Assembly: GCF_029278605.1 (NCBI RefSeq)
Contig: NZ_CP119572.1
Span: forward strand, 3,596,001 to 3,660,000
Reading direction: 5' to 3'
DNA: 64,000 bases
Source: Cupriavidus sp. WKF15
Lineage (GTDB): Bacteria; Pseudomonadota; Gammaproteobacteria; Burkholderiales; Burkholderiaceae
Positions 59,401-64,000 of the stretch are shown in pieces. A program made the translations under genes and the position numbers. The first letter of the stretch is position 1; each line of letters opens with the position of its first letter. The notes below the pieces were generated by a model. It was given only the letters and a program-made list of their open reading frames with translations. It ran no database searches and was not told the DNA's origin.

Positions 59401-62400
59401 GCGCATTGCGACCGTCCTTGTCGCGCGCAATCGCAATCAGTTCGACCTGGCCGGCCTGGTCCAGCGTGACATCGCAGCGCGCACGGCCCTGCGCGTCGGT
59501 ACGCGTCTCGCACACCGTGCCGAGATCGCGGCTGCCGCTGCGATTGTCATAGCGATAGAAACCGCCGACCACGCGCTTGCGCGTCGACGTAGTCATGCGC
59601 AGGCGCGCGTTGAATTTCACCGGCGCATCGGCTACCGGCTTACCCTGCGTGTCGAGCACCAGGCCGCGCACGGCCAGCTTCTGCTTCACCGATACCCAGC
59701 CATCCGTGCGGATGCCTGCCACGACGGCGGCAGGCCATACCGGCACGGTCTGGCGCAGCGTCTGGACCTCGCCGTTCGGGTCGGCGAAGCCGGCTTCCAG
59801 CACCAGGTCGCGCGGCGCATCGGTCTTTGGCAGCTTGCGCAGCGTGACGGTGCCGTTGCCGTTCTTGTCGAGCGTCAGCGGCAGCTTGTCGGCGACCAGC
59901 TTCTGGCCGCCGTCGCCGGCCTGACCCTCGTCGGCCTGGTCCATCTCCTCATCGCCGGAGGCGTTCTCGCGCGCGACACGCGGCGGCGTGAACGAGTACT
60001 CGTCGTAGCCCGGGAAGCTGACCAATTTGTCGCGCAGCAGCGCCGATACGCGCACCGGCAGGCCGATGGCGGCGCCACCGGACACGTAGTGCACTTCGAC
60101 ACCGACCGGCAGCTCGGCCGGCGCCACCACGGCGCCGCCCTTGGCCCCCTGCCCGCCGTGGGCCTGCAGTGTGCCGGTCAGTACAGGCAGCCGGAAGGCT
60201 TCCACGCGGAAGCTGCCGCTGGCATAGGAATGCGCATTGTTGTCGTCGACGTCATCGCCGCGGTTGGCTTCGGCCTGCAGCTCGACGTTGTAGACCCCGA
60301 GCTTGGCCGCCGGTGGCACCTGGAAGCTGCTCTCCGCGCTGCGCCCGCCGGTGGCGGTGTTGCGCCACTGCAGCGGCAACTCATAGGTCTGGCCGCTGCC
60401 TTCATGGCGGATCACCACCGTGTCCGGCAGCTTGCGGCTCGCCGGCGGCAAGGCGAAGCCCTGCGCGGTCTCGGCGCGGATGAAATGCTTCATCGACACG
60501 GTTTCGCCGGCGCGTAGCAGCGTACGGTCGAACACGGTATGCGCGCGCACGGTCTGCGCGGCGCTGGCATCGGTCGGCACATGGAAGCGCCACGTCTCGA
60601 TGCCGCGGTTCCAGTCGGACATCACGAAGGCCATGTCGGCCTTGCCGCGCGCCTCCGGATGCGTGGCCGCGATACGCGCGGAGACGAAATAGCCAGACAG
60701 GCCGTTGCCGTCGCAGCTGCGGCCGCGCACATCGTCGAGCTTCGCGAAACGCGAGATGCCGCTGGCATCGGTACGGCCTTCGCCAAGCAACCTGCCGGAG
60801 CAATCGCGCACGGCGACGGCGGCGTCGCGCACGGGCTTGCCATCGTCAAGCGCGGTGACCCACGCCAGGCCGCTCATCGAACCGTCGCCTTCGCCGCGCG
60901 CGAGCTTGAAATGCACGCCCAGGTTGGTGACCAGCGCGGCGGTACGCACATACATGGGCGCACGCTTGCCCAGCAGCGCTTCGCCAAGCATCGGCGAGGC
61001 GATCTCGACCACGTGGAAGCCCGGTTCCGGCAGCGGAATGCCGACTACCTCGAACGGCCGCGGCGCATCGCCCGAAGGCTTTGGCACCGAGAGCTTCTGC
61101 ACGCCCGCCGCACGTTCCAGCAGCGACACCGAGCGCGATTCGATCGACGGCGCATTGCGCGGATTGTTCACGCCATAGGGCGAGCGGCCCGCCAGTACCG
61201 CGTCGAGTTCCAGGCGCGTCCAGCTGGTCTCGTGCATGCGGCGCACCAGGCCGAGCCAGCGCAGCACGGCGCCATCGTCATCGACCTTGAGCTTCATCAC
61301 CGTACCTGCCTGCGCCTGCACGCCGCGCACCTGCAGATCGGCTTCCACGTTGCGCAGCGTGACCGGCAGCAGCGGCGGATAGTCGGCCGGCAGCTTGCCC
61401 CTGGGCAGTTCGCCGAAGCGTTCGACCACGCCAAACGGCGCCGCGGCGAACTTGGCCAGCGGCGGCATGGCCGCGGTCGACACCTTGAGCGGGAACAGGT
61501 CGGCGTTGGACAGCGTGCGGCCGCTGTCGTCCTTCAGGTCGCGCGGAATCTCGATCGTGAAATCGGCCTTCTCCGGGAAGGGCGCGGCGAAGGTCAGCGA
61601 CGTCACGCTTGCATCGGGCGCGAGATCGGCCTCGAACTGCGGCTTGCGCGGGCCGGACGACGTCTTCAGCACCACCTGCTCGGCCAGCTTGCGCGCGAGC
61701 GGTGCCGAGAACGAGACCGTCATGGGCCGCAGCGGCGTGCACGGCGACTGCGCGTGCTCGCGCTCGCAGCTGAAGCTCGCCCTGAACGGCTCGCGCACGG
61801 TGTAGTCGAAGCGGCGCTCGTCGCGCGCGGCAACGCCGGACGGCGTGGCGATGCCGGCGCCGAGCACGAGCTGCATGCGCGCCCCGGCCGGCAGCCGCTG
61901 CTGGCAGGCCAGCAGGTGGATCGCATCGGGCGCGTCCTTGGCGAGGCGCTTCCAGTAGATGGCCTCGAGCACGGCGTCGCGCTCCTTGCCGGTCAGCAGG
62001 CGTACGGGAATGCGCTCGCCCAGGCCCTCTGCCTGGCACCACGCGTGATCGCGCACCGAGGCCGACGTGGCGGCGCCATTGAAGCGCAGCGCAAAGACCT
62101 GGTCTTCCTCGATCTCGCCGCCCGACGGACGGCTGGACACGACCGCGGGGCCGCCGGTCTCGAACCGGTACTCGGCCTTGCCCGCGTAAGGCTTGCCCGC
62201 CACGCTGCGCAGGCTGGCGGACATCCGCACCGAACACCGCACGCCCGGCGGCAGGTCGCGCTCGAAGTCGAAGACCCAGTTGCTGGCGTCGACCCAGCGT
62301 CCCTGCCCCGCCGTGGCGGCGCCGGTACACGAGAGCGCCGCCGGCGCGGCCGCCTGCACGTCGCCCATTGGCACCATGGCCTCGTCGAAGCGGATCGCCA

Positions 62401-62560
62401 CCTGGCGCACTTGCGGAACCGTTCCCTCCGGCGAGAAGCGCGTCACCTGCGCCGCGAGCGCGGCCGACACCGACAGCCAGGCCAGCGCGCCCGCCATGAC
62501 GGCGCGGCAAGCCGCGCGCCTGCCAAGTCCCCGACCCGGTCGGGCAACGATTCCCATCAT
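56483..62560 (-). CDS. Bacterial alpha-2-macroglobulin with thioester motif
   Basis: 2025 aa periplasmic protease trap. Signal peptide to about residue 37 (VMAGALAWLSVSAALAA, no Cys for lipidation). Many MG domains follow, then the bait-type region and the thioester motif CLEQ at residues 1550-1553 within LNYPFSCLEQRASKAIGLAD, and the C-terminal receptor-binding-like domain. The thioester Cys and Gln needed for covalent capture of proteases are both present. GGGAGG lies 8 nt before the first of two ATGs (62560, 62557). First gene of an operon with yhhN and pbpC by overlaps of four bases. Confidence 0.94.
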   Translation of the reverse strand: MMGIVARPGRGLGRRAACRAVMAGALAWLSVSAALAAQVTRFSPEGTVPQVRQVAIRFDEAMVPMGDVQAAAPAALSCTGAATAGQGRWVDASNWVFDFERDLPPGVRCSVRMSASLRSVAGKPYAGKAEYRFETGGPAVVSSRPSGGEIEEDQVFALRFNGAATSASVRDHAWCQAEGLGERIPVRLLTGKERDAVLEAIYWKRLAKDAPDAIHLLACQQRLPAGARMQLVLGAGIATPSGVAARDERRFDYTVREPFRASFSCEREHAQSPCTPLRPMTVSFSAPLARKLAEQVVLKTSSGPRKPQFEADLAPDASVTSLTFAAPFPEKADFTIEIPRDLKDDSGRTLSNADLFPLKVSTAAMPPLAKFAAAPFGVVERFGELPRGKLPADYPPLLPVTLRNVEADLQVRGVQAQAGTVMKLKVDDDGAVLRWLGLVRRMHETSWTRLELDAVLAGRSPYGVNNPRNAPSIESRSVSLLERAAGVQKLSVPKPSGDAPRPFEVVGIPLPEPGFHVVEIASPMLGEALLGKRAPMYVRTAALVTNLGVHFKLARGEGDGSMSGLAWVTALDDGKPVRDAAVAVRDCSGRLLGEGRTDASGISRFAKLDDVRGRSCDGNGLSGYFVSARIAATHPEARGKADMAFVMSDWNRGIETWRFHVPTDASAAQTVRAHTVFDRTLLRAGETVSMKHFIRAETAQGFALPPASRKLPDTVVIRHEGSGQTYELPLQWRNTATGGRSAESSFQVPPAAKLGVYNVELQAEANRGDDVDDNNAHSYASGSFRVEAFRLPVLTGTLQAHGGQGAKGGAVVAPAELPVGVEVHYVSGGAAIGLPVRVSALLRDKLVSFPGYDEYSFTPPRVARENASGDEEMDQADEGQAGDGGQKLVADKLPLTLDKNGNGTVTLRKLPKTDAPRDLVLEAGFADPNGEVQTLRQTVPVWPAAVVAGIRTDGWVSVKQKLAVRGLVLDTQGKPVADAPVKFNARLRMTTSTRKRVVGGFYRYDNRSGSRDLGTVCETRTDAQGRARCDVTLDQAGQVELIAIARDKDGRNAQAASTVWVTRQGELWFGGENHDRIDVLPEKKQYAPGETAVFQVRMPFRQATALIAVEREGVLETQVVELNGSDPTVRVKVKPEWGPNVYVSVMTIRGRLHEVPWYSFFTWGWRQPGEWWRAFRSEGKGYAAPTALVDLSRPAFRLGLAEIRVGNEAHRLDVTVTPDKASYTVRGKARIALQVKLPDGKPAANGEIALAAVDQALLELMPNNSWDLLDAMLQRRSYGVETSTAQMEIIGRRHYGRKAVPAGGGGGKSPTRELFDTLLLWNPRVQLDAEGKATVEVPLNDSLTSFRIVAVADLGVGRFGTGSATIAATQDLQLISGLPLLVREDDRYRAMFTLRNTTKRAMTVQASARATLVGDASAPPAPPALPAQTVQIPAGEAREIGWDVTAPALLAYSRSGTIQWEVQAAEQGAGGAADRIKVSQQIVPAEPVTAQQATLAQLAPGLSVPVKAPPGALKDPAGKLRGGLQVNLQSSLAGGMPGVREWFLNYPFSCLEQRASKAIGLADGTAWEALMNQLPSYLDANGLASYFPLRSDSQSGSVALTAYLLSVSDEAAKAGLTLRVPDELRAQMERGLAAFVEGRIRPDAWSPSAATMDLEVRKLAALEALSRTGHAQARMLGSIQILPAQWPTSALIDWTMLLSRMQDIPQRETRLAEAQQLLRARLMVQGTRLAFSTERSDDWWWLMAGGDVNAARLLALAAELPGWKDEAPQLATGLIGRQVRGAWGTTNANAWGMLAIARFAQAFEKTAVAGSTRLSVSGGGEGARSFDWSRAQRRDGVAQGSVDLPWPAGEGGGTLQLEHAGAGHPWATVRAMAAVPLSGPLAAGYRVRRTVTPVEQAVSGKWSRGDTYRVKLEIDAQADMTWVVVSDPVPAGATILGSGLGRDSEIATRGERRKGMAWAAYTERTPQAYREYYEYLPKGAISVEYTVRLNNAGDFALPPTRVEAMYAPDVFGAAPNARLAVGARP

Positions 62561-62657
62561 CCTGCGATCCTCCCGTCAAAGCACCCGGCGAGGGTGACAT
62601 GTGACGTTTGGGAGTGCAAGGCCGGCACTCAAACCTGCAACGCGGCCGACAAAAAAT

Positions 62658-63131
62658 TCAGCGCAGGTGCGACAGCGGCAAGGCGCCTTCGCACTTGAGC
62701 GCGGTCAGGACAATGTTGGAACGAATACTCTCCACGCCGGGCACCCGCATCAGCCGCTTCATCGTGAACTCGGCCAGGGTGGGCAGGTCGGGCACGACTA
62801 CGCGGATCAGGTAATCGGCCTCGCCCGCCACGGAATAGCATTCCTGCACTTCCTCGAGCAGCAGGATTTCCTCGCCGAAGCGTTCGATGATGGTGTCGCC
62901 GTGGTGCGCCAGCTTGACGCTGATAAAGACCTGCACACCGAGCCCGAGCGCCTGGGTCGACAGGCTCACGCGATAGCCCGTGATGACGCCGTCGGCTTCC
63001 AGCCTCGCAAGCCGCCGCCCGACCTGGCTGGGCGACAGGTGTACGCGCTCGGCCAGCTGCTGGTGGGTGGAGCGCCCGTCGGCCTGCAGGGCCGCGATCA
63101 GTGCCAGGTCGAACTGGTCAAGCGAAACCAT
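62658..63131 (-). CDS. lrp: Lrp/AsnC-family transcriptional regulator
   Basis: 157 aa from ATG 63131; an in-frame ATG five codons upstream (63146) is the alternative. HTH LAERVHLSPSQVGRRLARLEADGVI, then an amino-acid-binding RAM domain with YSVAGEADYLIRVVVPDL and MKRLMRVPGVESIRSNIVLTALK. The minus-strand -10 TATAAT at 63172-63167 fits transcription from near 63160. Divergent from phhA, whose expression it probably adjusts in response to an amino acid, likely phenylalanine or tyrosine. Confidence 0.9.
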   Translation of the reverse strand: MVSLDQFDLALIAALQADGRSTHQQLAERVHLSPSQVGRRLARLEADGVITGYRVSLSTQALGLGVQVFISVKLAHHGDTIIERFGEEILLLEEVQECYSVAGEADYLIRVVVPDLPTLAEFTMKRLMRVPGVESIRSNIVLTALKCEGALPLSHLR

Positions 63132-63287
63132 ACGTTGTTTCCGCATTAATTAGCCATATAGCGCGGATTATATGCGCCAGTCTCCCCAGCAAGACCGATT
63201 TTGCGGCCAGTTTGCGGCAATGCACGCCTAAACTACGCAGATAAACCGCATCACGGCGCTCCGCGCCAAACCCAGGAGACAAATTCG

Positions 63288-64000
63288 ATGCTCGCTTCCG
63301 CCAGCGCCCCAGTCCAGGAGGCTTCCGGCCAGTTCGACGGTGCCTTCCAGGGCACCATGACCGAAAAGCTCAGGGAGCAATTCGACGCCGGCCTGCTGTC
63401 CGGCCAGGAACTGCGCCCGGACTTCACCATCGCGCAGCCGGTGCACCGCTATACCAGCACCGACCACGCCATCTGGCGCAAGCTCTACGAGCGCCAGGCG
63501 TCGATGCTGCGCGGTCGCGTCAGCAATGAATTCCTGCAGGGCCTGGCCACGCTGGGCATGGAAAAGGACCGCGTGCCGGAATTCGACCAGCTCAACGAGA
63601 CGCTGATGCGCGCCACGGGCTGGCAGGTGGTCGCCGTGCCGGGCCTGGTGCCCGACGAGGTGTTCTTCGAGCACCTGGCCAACCGCCGCTTCCCGGCCAG
63701 CTGGTGGATGCGCAAGCCCGAGCAGCTCGACTACCTGCAGGAGCCGGACTGCTTCCACGACGTGTTCGGCCATGTGCCGCTGCTGATCAACCCGGTCTTC
63801 GCCGACTACATGCAGGCCTACGGCAAGGGCGGTCTCAAGGCGGCTGGCCTGGGCGCGCTCGACATGCTGGCGCGCCTGTACTGGTACACGGTGGAATTCG
63901 GCCTGATCCGCACGCCCGAAGGCCTGCGCATCTACGGCGCCGGCATCCTGTCCAGCCAGGGCGAGTCGATCTACAGCCTGGATTCGGCCAGCCCCAACCG
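63288..64000 (+). CDS. phhA: Phenylalanine 4-monooxygenase (3' end cut by the window edge)
   Basis: 237 complete codons visible. The N-terminal region is followed by the iron site EPDCFHDVFGHVPLL with its two His ligands and WYTVEFGLIRTPEGLRIYGAGILSS with the Glu ligand. It hydroxylates phenylalanine to tyrosine with tetrahydrobiopterin. AGGAG lies 9 nt before the ATG at 63288. The frame is open to base 64000; about 60-80 residues should be missing by comparison with the family. Usually followed by phhB, which would be outside the window. Confidence 0.96.
   Translation, partial: MLASASAPVQEASGQFDGAFQGTMTEKLREQFDAGLLSGQELRPDFTIAQPVHRYTSTDHAIWRKLYERQASMLRGRVSNEFLQGLATLGMEKDRVPEFDQLNETLMRATGWQVVAVPGLVPDEVFFEHLANRRFPASWWMRKPEQLDYLQEPDCFHDVFGHVPLLINPVFADYMQAYGKGGLKAAGLGALDMLARLYWYTVEFGLIRTPEGLRIYGAGILSSQGESIYSLDSASPN

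Noticed and set aside
60539..62698. Open frame of 719 codons on the plus strand
   Set aside because: Antisense to the alpha-2-macroglobulin gene; Arg/His-rich and featureless.

Overview
The window is high-GC, densely packed bacterial chromosome. Gene content and order point to a betaproteobacterium of the Burkholderiales, most likely a Cupriavidus/Ralstonia-type main chromosome: an atpIBEFHAGDC operon next to parB-parA-rsmG-mnmG, canonical parS sites, and the hemE-priA-putA block. Partitioning genes with parS sites imply a location close to the chromosomal origin. The assignment rests on gene content only. I saw no rRNA, tRNA, CRISPR array, insertion sequence or prophage.

Layout. 1-5.7 kb: start of an unidentified gene, a solitary branched-chain amino acid binding protein, and putA with a leader carrying four GTTGCA motifs, the site recognised by PutA. 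5.7-11.1 kb: priA, hemE, an HSL-type esterase and a CoA-binding protein. 11.1-11.8 kb: a non-coding stretch with two terminators. 11.8-19.4 kb: the complete F1Fo ATP synthase operon with a good promoter. 19.7-24.3 kb: parB, parA, rsmG, mnmG and four parS sites. 24.3-27.2 kb: an N-formylglutamate amidohydrolase homologue, a Bug-type binding protein and a divergent LysR regulator. 27.5-39.2 kb: two complete branched-chain amino acid-type ABC importers of different architecture, one with a fused permease-ATPase and one whose LivF has Arg in place of the Walker A Lys, separated by a TSUP permease and a GNAT-like gene. 39.5-43.3 kb: GMC oxidoreductase, divergent LysR and an alpha/beta hydrolase. 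43.3-46.7 kb: a copper module, copA-cueR divergent from copZ, each side with its own MerR-type promoter. 46.7-53.6 kb: OmpW porin, a frameshifted alkylsulfatase, a divergent TetR gene with an early stop, an ornithine cyclodeaminase-family gene, an aldo/keto reductase and a LysR gene. 53.5-62.6 kb: an overlapping envelope operon of a giant alpha-2-macroglobulin, a YhhN membrane protein and penicillin-binding protein 1C. 62.7-64 kb: Lrp divergent from phenylalanine hydroxylase phhA, which runs off the end.

How it fits together. Amino-acid acquisition and catabolism dominate the accessory part (liv systems, putA, phhA, the ornithine cyclodeaminase homologue, the amidohydrolase). Housekeeping genes (ATP synthase, chromosome partitioning, tRNA/rRNA modification, replication restart, haem synthesis) fill the first 24 kb. 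The most unusual observations are the parallel lesions in the alkylsulfatase gene and its divergent TetR regulator, the Walker A Lys-to-Arg change in one LivF, the translationally coupled alpha-2-macroglobulin/YhhN/PBP1C operon, the PutA-type operator cluster overlapping the putA promoter, and a possible small RNA converging on atpC.
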